In this document: positions 1 through 6,822 of the stretch, piece after piece
Layout of the letters: each line of letters starts with the position of its first letter
Position numbering within the stretch: position 1 is the first letter of the stretch
NCBI GenBank assembly: GCA_034211115.1
Contig: JAXHTH010000043.1
Coordinates: 1-15,903, forward strand
Direction of reading: 5' to 3'
DNA from: JAXHTH01 sp034211115
GTDB lineage: Bacteria > Planctomycetota > Phycisphaerae > Phycisphaerales > SM1A02
DNA: 15,903 nt
Notes under the pieces: model-generated
The model's input: only the letters and a program-made list of their open reading frames with translations
The model's database searches: none
What the model was told of the DNA's origin: nothing
Made by a program: the position numbers and the translations under genes

Positions 1-954
1 CGCCACCCGCGCCCGAACGCCGAGCCGCCGGGCGAGATGCCCGGGAAGATCGCGGATCGCGCTTCCCTCGCCGATGACATACATGTCGGCGACAGGATCG
101 CTCTGATACTGGTGAGCCACGTACGACAACGCCATCTTCAGCTCATCAATCATCCGCTCGAAATGCGCGGTCAACGCGGAACGCGACGAAGCGCCCGCGT
201 CTGCGGATGCAAACGCCCAGTCATCGTCCCGGAGCACGGCATCGCGAATGAGGAGCCCGAACATTTCCTCACTGAGGCCGAGGCGCGCGCGGAATTCGAC
301 AAAGAGGGCGTGCAGGCCGGCCTCGGGGATGGATCGTTCATAGACCACCGTGTCGCCGCACAGAACGACGATTTCCACGGACCCCCATTCGACGCACACC
401 ACGGCGGCGGTCGGGGGGCGGTCCGGCGTTTCGCTCAGCCACCGGGCGATGGCGGCGCATTCCAGATCGAGGGCGAGCACGTCGAAGCCCGCGGCTTCGG
501 TGATGTCCAGCAGTTCGTCCGCCGCCGTGTGCGCGCAGCCGGCGGTCATGATGTCGACGGTGTTGTCGCCGCGTGACGCCTCGGGCAGCGTCCAGTACGC
601 CATCTCGCTCTGATTCGGGTCGAACCCCGCCGCCTTGGCGAATTCCTCCCGGACGGTCCGCTCGCAGGCGGCCCCGGACCCGGCGCGCTGCAGTCTGACG
701 ACGGTCGTCGCCACGATGGCGGGCGGGGCCCCGAGGATCACTTTGGACCCGGTGAATCCGCGGCGGTAGAGCACCTCGCGCAGGCGCCGGGCATCCTCCG
801 ACGCGAGCGGCGCTTCGGACTGGATCCGGGGCAGGAGGGCGATCGCTTCCACCCGCCGGCCCGGTCCGTCGCCGCGCAACTGCACCGCGCGCAGACATCT
901 CCCGCCCAGGTCCAGGCCGATCGGAGACCGCTCTGCTGCCAGCGTCCGAAGCAT
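1..954 (-). CDS. PilM-like type IV pilus assembly actin-fold protein (partial, 3' end outside window)
   Basis: A continuous open frame of 318 codons runs from an ATG at 954 off the left edge. It is best read as a PilM/GspL-cytoplasmic-type protein of the actin-like ATPase fold. PilM docks on the inner face of the inner membrane and links PilN/PilO to the assembly motor. Visible actin-fold elements are the phosphate-1-like strand IGLDLGGRCLRAVQL (residues 12-26), a DLECAAIAR segment (163-171) matching the conserved acidic/Ala helix of PilM, a second strand pair VEWGSVEIVVLCGDTVVYER (188-207), and YVIGEGSAIRDLPGHLARRLG-like adenosine-loop residues (about 292-312). The usual DIG of phosphate 2 is replaced by EWG, so nucleotide handling may differ. 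It lies 11 bases after the GspF/PilC stop, and that order fits a pilus/secretion operon. No strong Shine-Dalgarno is seen. Family assignment is fairly secure; pilus versus secretion system is not decided. Confidence 0.8.
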   Translation of the reverse strand, partial: MLRTLAAERSPIGLDLGGRCLRAVQLRGDGPGRRVEAIALLPRIQSEAPLASEDARRLREVLYRRGFTGSKVILGAPPAIVATTVVRLQRAGSGAACERTVREEFAKAAGFDPNQSEMAYWTLPEASRGDNTVDIMTAGCAHTAADELLDITEAAGFDVLALDLECAAIARWLSETPDRPPTAAVVCVEWGSVEIVVLCGDTVVYERSIPEAGLHALFVEFRARLGLSEEMFGLLIRDAVLRDDDWAFASADAGASSRSALTAHFERMIDELKMALSYVAHQYQSDPVADMYVIGEGSAIRDLPGHLARRLGVRARVA

Positions 955-965
955 GCGGGAATCGC

Positions 966-2141
966 CTATGTCATGGAAGTCAGATCGAACAGAGGCAAAA
1001 ACAGGCTCACGGCGACGAATCCGATGATCAGGCCCAGCGCGATGAGGATGACCGGCTCGAGGATGCTCGTCAGCGACTGGATGGCCGATCGGTTTTCTTC
1101 ATCGAGGAAGTCGGCGATATCGACGAGCAGCGGCCCGACCTGTCCGCTCTGCTCGCCGCTGCGCACCGCCTCGTGGACCGAGGGATTGATGAGCGAGGCG
1201 TCGGCGAGAACGGAGCTGATCGGTTCGCCGCGGCCGACCGCCTGCTCGGCCGACTCCAGCAGCTCGACGTAGTACACGTTTCCCATCGCCTGGCGCACCA
1301 GCGCCATCGCCTCGAGCACGGAGACGTTGGAGGAGATGAGCACGCCCAGGAGCCGGGCGATGCGCTCCGTCGCGAAGTCGCGGACGAGCGGTCCCAGTTT
1401 CGGAAGGCGCAGGCAGGCGGCGTCGCGCAGGCGCCGGCCGCCGTCCGTGTGCGACGCGAGGGCGAGGCCTCCGCCGAGGGCCGCGGCGACCGAAAGGATG
1501 ATCCACCAGTGGGCGCGCACGACGGTGCTGATGCCGACGAGCCACTGCGTCGTCGGCGGCAGCGGCACATCGAGCGTCTCGAACAGACCCGCGAATCTCG
1601 GCAGGACCACGGTGAGCATCGCCGAGAGCGCCCCGAGCGCGATGACGATGAGCAGCGTGGGGTAGATCATGGCGCCCACGATGGTCCGCCGCGTCTTCAT
1701 TTGCTGGGCCATGAGGCTGCCCAGCCGCTTGAGCATGGCCTCCAGCTCGCCCCCGGACTCGCCCGCGGCGATCAGGCTCCGATACACCGAGTCGAAGCAG
1801 TGCGGCTGACTCTCCATCGCCTCCGCGAGTGAGGCGCCGCTTTCCAGATTCGAGCGCACATCGTGGAGCACGCGGGCCCACTGCTCGTCCTTGGCCTGAC
1901 GCTCCAGCGATGCGATCGCCTGCACGAGCGGCATCCCGCTGATGACGAGCACGTAGAGCTGCCTCGTGAACCAGGAGAGGGCGGCGAGGCGCCGCCCCGC
2001 CCGTATGTGCTGCACTTCCATCGGCTCCTCGAGCGTCGCGGGCGGCGCGGCGCCGCCCCTCCTCGGCGCGCCGCCGATCGACGACGACGGGTCCGCATGG
2101 CCGGCGGCATTCTTCTTCATTGTGGCCGGCGTGGGCGTCAT
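966..2141 (-). CDS. Type II secretion/type IV pilus inner-membrane platform protein (GspF/PilC family)
   Basis: A 391-residue protein with two T2SSF repeats (about residues 55-178 and 256-377). Each repeat has the family signature: ISGMPLVQAI (67-76), AAGESGGELE (125-134) and its counterpart SGEQSGQVGPLL (328-339). Three membrane segments are visible near 158-180, 213-230 and 361-383, the usual GspF/PilC topology. The family forms the polytopic base on which the cytoplasmic ATPase acts to add or remove pilin subunits. The start is the ATG at 2141, whose ATGA overlaps the stop of the upstream ATPase gene, implying translational coupling. Residues 1-45 are a low-complexity Ala/Pro/Gly/Ser tail, so Met41 is a possible alternative start. 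The downstream PilM-like gene follows after 11 bases. Family membership is clear. Which machine it serves (pilus, pseudopilus or secretion) cannot be told without the pilin and secretin genes. Confidence 0.93.
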   Translation of the reverse strand: MTPTPATMKKNAAGHADPSSSIGGAPRRGGAAPPATLEEPMEVQHIRAGRRLAALSWFTRQLYVLVISGMPLVQAIASLERQAKDEQWARVLHDVRSNLESGASLAEAMESQPHCFDSVYRSLIAAGESGGELEAMLKRLGSLMAQQMKTRRTIVGAMIYPTLLIVIALGALSAMLTVVLPRFAGLFETLDVPLPPTTQWLVGISTVVRAHWWIILSVAAALGGGLALASHTDGGRRLRDAACLRLPKLGPLVRDFATERIARLLGVLISSNVSVLEAMALVRQAMGNVYYVELLESAEQAVGRGEPISSVLADASLINPSVHEAVRSGEQSGQVGPLLVDIADFLDEENRSAIQSLTSILEPVILIALGLIIGFVAVSLFLPLFDLTSMT

Positions 2142-3919
2142 GCGGCCTCCTTCACGTCGTTCACCGCCGGCGCTTCCGACCGTTCAGCCGGCCTGGCCGC
2201 TGGAGGGCTCATGAGATCGATCTCGGTATGTGTCACTCTCAGCGCCTCCTCCAGGCTGGTCTGCCCCTCGAGGGCGAGCGCGACGCCCGCCTCGCGCAAC
2301 GTGCTTCCGCCCTGCTTGCGGAACACATCGCGCATCTGCTGAGCGGTCGACTCCCGGTGGACGAGTCGTTGAAGATCGGGGGTGATCTCCATGACCTCGT
2401 AGATTCCAATCCGGCCCTGGAAGCCGCTGTTGTGGCACTGCTGGCACCCCGCCCCCTTCTGGAAGGCGCGGTTGCGCTTGTCGGCCAGTCCCGCCGCCTG
2501 CAGCACCGTCTCGTCGGGATAGTACTTCGTCTGGCAGCTCCGGCAGACGCGCCGCGCCAGCCGCTGGGCCACCACGCCGTTGAGCGCGCTGGAGAGGAGA
2601 TAGGACTCCACCCCCATGTCCTGCAGCCGCGCGATGGTGGCGGCGGCATCGTTCGTGTGAAGCGTGGCGAGCACGAGGTGCCCCGTGAGGGCGGCCTGGA
2701 CCGCGACCCGCGCCGTCTCCTCGTCGCGGATCTCGCCCACCATGATCACATCCGGATCCTGACGCAGGATGCTCCGCAACGCCTTCGCGAACGTCATCGA
2801 GATGGCGTTGTTCACCTGAATCTGATTGATCAGGTCGAGCTGGTATTCCACCGGATCCTCGACGGTGACGAGATTCCGTTCCGGCGTGCGGAGCAGATCC
2901 AGCGCCGAGTACAGCGTCGTGGTCTTCCCGCTTCCGGTCGGCCCCGTCACGAGGACCAGGCCGTGCGGGCTCTTCAGCATTCTCCGGAACGCGAGCAGGG
3001 ATTCCTCCCGGAACCCGAGATCCTCCAGCCGCACGTGCAGGTTGGCCTTGTCGAGGATGCGGATCACGAGCTTCTCCCCCAGCAGGGTGGGCATGCTCGA
3101 GACGCGAAGGTCGATCTGCCGTCCCTCCGCCATGATGCGTACGCGTCCCTCCTGCGGGAGTCGTTTCTCGGCGATGTCCATCTTGGCGATGACCTTCACG
3201 CGGGAGACGATGGCGGCATGCATGCCCGGCGGCGGGTTCATCAGGTCGCGGAGCACGCCGTCGAGGCGATACCGGATCCGCGTGCCGCGCTGGTCCGGCT
3301 CGATGTGAATGTCGCTCGCCCCGTCCTTGACCCCGGTGAGCAAGGCCATGTTCACGAGGGTCACCACCGGGCTGCCCGACACCATCGTGTCCAGGTCCGT
3401 GAGCGGGCCCTCGTCCACCGTTTCCTGTTCGACGACATCGACGTCCGACTCGGTCAGCGTCGCCAGGAACTCGTTGACATCCGCGTCCTCGGACGCGTAC
3501 TTCGCGATGAACTCCCGGATGTTCGGCTCCAGGGCGAGCACGGACCGGATCCGGCAGCCCGTCAACTGTCGCAGGCGGTCAATGGCGGGAAGCGACTGCG
3601 GCTCCGCCATGGCCACCGTGATCGTGTCCCGGACGCGGAAGAGCGGGATTGCCCGCAGCCGATCGGCCTCCTCGCGGCCGATGAGCGGCAGCAGGGCGGG
3701 ATCGATCAGCCCGTGGCGGAGCAGGCATCCCTTCACGCCGAGTTGACGGGCCAGCGTGCGCACCACCGTCTGGCTGTTGATGATGCCCTGCTCCACGAGC
3801 AGTTCGCCCAGCATCCGGCCGGAGGCCCGCTGTTCCTGCAGCGCCGCCTTGAGCTGATCCTCCGAGAGGATGCCTTCCTTGACAAGCGCATCTCCGAGCC
3901 GGACGCGACCGGTTCCCAT
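2138..3919 (-). CDS. PilB/GspE-type assembly ATPase with N-terminal MshEN domain
   Basis: A 593-residue secretion ATPase that powers pilus or pseudopilus extension from the cytoplasm. The N-terminus (about 7-150) is an MshEN (T2SSE_N) domain with two tandem motif copies, at residues 7-30 and 36-59. The first keeps every consensus position (R7, L8, G9, L12, V13, G16, I17, L18, L23, L27, Q30). The ATPase core has Walker A GPTGSGKTTT (326-335, K332), an Asp box around 203-220 (DIHIEPD), Walker B VIMVGEIRDEE (391-401, E396) and the His box HLVLATLHTND (414-424). A tetracysteine zinc site uses C459, C462, C492 and C495, as in PilB/GspE. The frame is open back to 4027, but ATG 3919 is chosen because it starts directly before the MshEN motif, lies 2 bases after the STAS stop, and has AGGAG 12 bases upstream. 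The stop overlaps the next gene by ATGA. Not a retraction ATPase (PilT lacks MshEN and the cysteine pairs). Confidence 0.95.
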   Translation of the reverse strand: MGTGRVRLGDALVKEGILSEDQLKAALQEQRASGRMLGELLVEQGIINSQTVVRTLARQLGVKGCLLRHGLIDPALLPLIGREEADRLRAIPLFRVRDTITVAMAEPQSLPAIDRLRQLTGCRIRSVLALEPNIREFIAKYASEDADVNEFLATLTESDVDVVEQETVDEGPLTDLDTMVSGSPVVTLVNMALLTGVKDGASDIHIEPDQRGTRIRYRLDGVLRDLMNPPPGMHAAIVSRVKVIAKMDIAEKRLPQEGRVRIMAEGRQIDLRVSSMPTLLGEKLVIRILDKANLHVRLEDLGFREESLLAFRRMLKSPHGLVLVTGPTGSGKTTTLYSALDLLRTPERNLVTVEDPVEYQLDLINQIQVNNAISMTFAKALRSILRQDPDVIMVGEIRDEETARVAVQAALTGHLVLATLHTNDAAATIARLQDMGVESYLLSSALNGVVAQRLARRVCRSCQTKYYPDETVLQAAGLADKRNRAFQKGAGCQQCHNSGFQGRIGIYEVMEITPDLQRLVHRESTAQQMRDVFRKQGGSTLREAGVALALEGQTSLEEALRVTHTEIDLMSPPAARPAERSEAPAVNDVKEAA

Positions 3920-3921
3920 CG

Positions 3922-4257
3922 TTACACGAAGCTCCTCACGGCGATGTTCGGGTCCTCGTACAGATCGAACTGCGGCGCCAGTTCGGTCAGATCCAGCACC
4001 TCGCGCACCGTCTCGGTCAGGGCGCACAGTTTCAGGCAGCGACCGCCCGTCGCCAGTTCCTCGTTCAGGTCGAGCAAGGCCTCCAGGCCGCCGCTGTCCA
4101 CGTAGGAGACGCTCGATCCGTCGATCACCACGCGCCCGAAGTTCCGCCTGATCGCCTCCAGCGCGCGCGTCTTGAGGGCTTCTCCGTCCTCCCGGACCAG
4201 CGGTCCTTCGGGACGAAGAACGAGAACGGCGCCGTGCTTCTGTTCCTTGATCTCCAT
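3922..4257 (-). CDS. STAS-domain protein (anti-sigma-factor-antagonist type)
   Basis: A 111-residue protein made almost wholly of one STAS domain, the usual length for SpoIIAA/RsbV-type antagonists. The fold's marker is the strand-loop-helix VVIDGSSVSYVDSGGLEALL (43-62). D54 and S55 sit where the family carries the regulatory serine, and the next position is Gly rather than the common Ser/Thr. Proteins of this type bind switch kinases or anti-sigma factors and are released or trapped by serine phosphorylation. No RsbW-like kinase or PP2C phosphatase lies in the window. Instead it is sandwiched 6 bases after a membrane histidine kinase gene and 2 bases before the pilus/secretion ATPase gene. 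This suggests, but does not prove, a role in a kinase-to-motor signalling relay or a local partner-switch. No clear Shine-Dalgarno precedes the ATG, so translation is probably coupled to the kinase gene. Confidence 0.9.
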   Translation of the reverse strand: MEIKEQKHGAVLVLRPEGPLVREDGEALKTRALEAIRRNFGRVVIDGSSVSYVDSGGLEALLDLNEELATGGRCLKLCALTETVREVLDLTELAPQFDLYEDPNIAVRSFV

Positions 4258-4263
4258 GGCTCG

Positions 4264-6081
4264 CTACGCCGCGGCCCGCATGGGCAGCGTCGCCGTGAAC
4301 ACGGATCCTTCGTTGAGCGCCGATTCGACGGTGATGTCGCCGCCGTGCAGGCGAATCACGTCGCGGGCGAGGGTCAGTCCCAGACCCGAGCCGGTGATCG
4401 ACGACAGACGCTCGTCGTTGGCCCGGTAGAACCGGTCGAAGATCCGATCGGCATCCTCCTCGCTGATGCCGATCCCGGTATCGCGGACCTCGATGACGAC
4501 CTGAGCCTGATCCGCGTTGACCACGACGTGCACGGTTCCGCCGTTCGTGGTGTATTTCAGGGCGTTGCCCAGGAGATTGTGAAGCACGAGCGTAAGCTTC
4601 TCGCGATCCGCCTGAAGGGTCGGCAGCTTCGGCGCGAGGTTGAACTGCAGCGAGATCTCCCGCTCGGCCGCCTGGGTCTGATACTCACGTTCGAGATTCC
4701 TCAGCAGCGCGACCAGATCCACATCGTCCACCCGCAGTTGGAGCGACCCGGCCTCGATCTCGGCGACGGAGAGCATGTCGCCGACGATCCCCTCCAGGCG
4801 CCGCGCCTCGGCGTTGATCACGTCCAGGTTCCGCGCCAGGACGGCGGCGTCGGTCCCCTCCGACTCGATCACCATGTCCACGGACAGACGAATGTTGGTC
4901 AGCGGCGTCCGAAGCTCGTGCGCCACCTGATCGAGGAACGCGCGCTGCGCGTCTCCCGCGATCCTCTGCTGGCTGATGTCCTCGATCACCACGAGCGCCT
5001 GGGTGCGGTCGTCCCGTCTGATGGGACGGACGGAGAACCTCAGAACGCCGCTGTCGCCGTCCCCGCCCATGTCGACCTCGACCGTCGGCCGGGTGACCGA
5101 GGCGGAGGTCAGGGCACCCTCGATCGCCTCCGCGGCGGAGGCGGGCAGGCGATCGCGCGCCCCGCCGGCCTCGAGATCCTCGCGTGAGCACTGCAGCATG
5201 ACGGCCGCCGCGCCGTTGGCCCACTCGATCTCCATGTTGTCGTTGACGAAGAGAATCCCGTCCCAGAGCGCATCGAAGGCGGCGGCGAGACCGGTCTCCT
5301 GCGTGGATTTGGATTCGAGCAGCTCGGCGGCGTGTTCCTTCAACACACTCTCGCGCGCCCCGAAGAGCGCCTCGAGCAGCGCGTTCCAGGCGGAGGCCTC
5401 CGCGCCCAGGGCCGGGCTGACCGTCAGGGCCGCCCGCGCCGTCTCGCCGCCCTCCCACGCCAGCAGCGCATCTCGGATCGCCCCGAGCCCTTTCAGTCGT
5501 GCGCGCAGACGACGATACATGACAAGAACGCCGGCCAGAGCCATCGCCCCGATGAACCCGATGCCCGTCACCATCACGAGATACGCCGGATGAGACGGGG
5601 GGCCGCCCCCCGCAAGCTCCAGCCGCAGCTCACCGCGACCGGGCACGCGGAGCCGGTACGATCGGACTCGGGATCCCGACGCGCCCGCTCCCGCCTCGTG
5701 CGCCGCTTCAGTCAGCCGCCCCCACTGCTCCGGCAGCCGCGCCACTTCGATGCGCGAGGGATCCCCATCCGCGACGATTCCGCCGTCCGGGAGCCGCACG
5801 CGGCACACGGCCAGATCATTCGTGCGGTGGACCTCGGAGACCAGGCGCCGGAATCCCGAGAGGTCGTCTGAGGCCAGGAGCATCTCCCCGGACTGCTGAA
5901 GCAGGCCTCCCACCGCGTCCACGTGATTCTCCCGCGCGGTGAGCGACGAGACCCGATACGCACGACCCGCCCACCAGGCCGAGGCGCCGATCGCCAGCAG
6001 GAGAATGGCGGCCAGCGCCAATCCCCACGTTGCGATGATCGACTCTTCTCTTAACAGCATGGGGCGTGTTCGGAGGTCCAT
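4264..6081 (-). CDS. Membrane-bound PAS sensor histidine kinase
   Basis: A 605-residue sensor kinase and first gene of the minus-strand operon. It has a membrane helix near 15-38, an extracytoplasmic region of about 125 residues (40-165), a second helix near 167-190, a helical linker with no recognisable HAMP domain, a PAS-like domain (about 265-372, with DGILFVN and EIEWANGAA), and a HisKA-HATPase core. The phospho-acceptor is H388 in DQVAHELRTPL. The N box is HNLLGNALKY (501-510, N506), G1 is DTGIGIS (534-540), the F box is RIFDRFYR, and G2 is GSGLGL (564-569). All catalytic boxes look intact. The start is the ATG at 6081; Met8 (6060) is an alternative, and neither has a good Shine-Dalgarno. 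No response regulator is encoded here. The next gene is a STAS protein, then the pilus/secretion motor. The ligand is unknown. Confidence 0.95.
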   Translation of the reverse strand: MDLRTRPMLLREESIIATWGLALAAILLLAIGASAWWAGRAYRVSSLTARENHVDAVGGLLQQSGEMLLASDDLSGFRRLVSEVHRTNDLAVCRVRLPDGGIVADGDPSRIEVARLPEQWGRLTEAAHEAGAGASGSRVRSYRLRVPGRGELRLELAGGGPPSHPAYLVMVTGIGFIGAMALAGVLVMYRRLRARLKGLGAIRDALLAWEGGETARAALTVSPALGAEASAWNALLEALFGARESVLKEHAAELLESKSTQETGLAAAFDALWDGILFVNDNMEIEWANGAAAVMLQCSREDLEAGGARDRLPASAAEAIEGALTSASVTRPTVEVDMGGDGDSGVLRFSVRPIRRDDRTQALVVIEDISQQRIAGDAQRAFLDQVAHELRTPLTNIRLSVDMVIESEGTDAAVLARNLDVINAEARRLEGIVGDMLSVAEIEAGSLQLRVDDVDLVALLRNLEREYQTQAAEREISLQFNLAPKLPTLQADREKLTLVLHNLLGNALKYTTNGGTVHVVVNADQAQVVIEVRDTGIGISEEDADRIFDRFYRANDERLSSITGSGLGLTLARDVIRLHGGDITVESALNEGSVFTATLPMRAAA

Positions 6082-6822
6082 GGCGGCTCGCAGTTCCGGA
6101 TAGCCACAGAAACATCAAAGCGCACGATCGGCGCTTCTACCTGCATTCAACATCGGACGCTCGGGGACGAACCTGAAGCCGCCTTCCTTCTCCCGACTGA
6201 TACGAGCGGATTCGAAGCCTCGCGATGAAGTCCGCCGGCGCCTCCCGCGCCCCCGGCCGGAGATATGTCTCGTCGGAGTGCGGGCGGTAAGGTTCCCCGC
6301 GCGGATTACCGGACATGCAGCTTCCGGTCCCCCACGCGCAATGCGCCCTTCGCTCGCCGAACGAAGGGAGACCCACGAAGCGCCGGTTCCCTGCCCTGTG
6401 TACGGCCCGAACCCACGACCCGCTGCTTGAGAGTCCTCGACGCGCCCCCTCAGACGCCCTCGGTCCCGCGATCGCGCGGCTGAGACGCCGCTCGCTGCTC
6501 ACTGGTCCACCGGAGAGGACTCAATCTCCCTGGCGTCGTTTTGACGCCGGCCACGTGTGGCCTCCCGCGACTCGTTCGTGCACGAGCCTCCCCCCGCTGC
6601 TTTCCCCCGTACCGTTGCGAGTCCCGCCTCCTGATACGCACGGTCCCCTCAGATGATGCTTTGCGCTGCTCGATCGTCTGCCGAAGGTATTAGCCGCGAT
6701 CGACCGGCAGCCCGCGAGCGAAGCGCCGGATCATGGATACGCAGGGCTGCTCACGCAGAATACGAGGACGCCCGCACGATAATGACGGGAAGCAGGACCG
6801 CCTCAAGACCGGGAGAGCGATC
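6082..6822. other. Long intergenic region, no credible gene
   Basis: About 740 bases separate the end of the GH38 gene from the start of the histidine kinase gene (both minus strand). Short open frames on both strands give Arg/Ser/Pro-rich, low-complexity translations with no motif and no Shine-Dalgarno, so none is called. The stretch should hold the terminator of the GH38 gene and the promoter of the kinase operon. I could not identify a convincing -35/-10 pair upstream of 6081, nor a hairpin followed by a T run below 6823. The only structure that stands out is a run of inverted repeats at 6512-6586, listed separately. Confidence 0.6.
6512..6586. repeat. Run of four short inverted repeats (possible structured RNA)
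   Basis: Four potential stem-loops lie in 75 bases: GGAGA/TCTCC (6512-6516 with 6525-6529), GGCGTC/GACGCC (6532-6537 with 6543-6548, 5-base loop), GGCCA/TGGCC (6549-6553 with 6558-6562, 4-base loop), and CTCG/CGAG (6571-6574 with 6583-6586) enclosing the perfect palindrome TCGTGCACGA (6576-6585). The second and third are directly adjacent. They lie about 430-500 bases upstream of the kinase gene, and on the same strand 240-310 bases past the GH38 stop. They could belong to a leader, a 3' untranslated region or a small RNA. In GC-rich DNA some of this is expected by chance. Confidence 0.35.

Noticed and set aside
3920..4027. 36-codon upstream extension of the ATPase gene
   Set aside because: It overlaps the STAS gene, encodes an Arg-rich stretch, and the MshEN motif begins right after the ATG at 3919, which has its own AGGAG.
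2120..4105. 661-codon open frame on the plus strand opposite the ATPase gene
   Set aside because: The translation is rich in Arg, His, Leu, Asp and Val with no domain, and it lies fully antisense to a gene with every PilB/GspE motif. Such frames are expected in GC-rich DNA with biased third positions.
6395..6460. Stretch resembling part of an antisense tRNA (GAACCCACGACCC followed by CTGCTTGAGAG)
   Set aside because: The T-stem would pair at only about three of five positions, the anticodon stem does not pair, and no acceptor or D arm can be built. Probably chance similarity or a fragment.
6137..6502. 121-codon minus-strand frame and several overlapping plus-strand frames in the intergenic region
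   Set aside because: Translations are Arg/Ser/Pro-rich without motifs, starts lack ribosome-binding sites, and frames on both strands are equally open.
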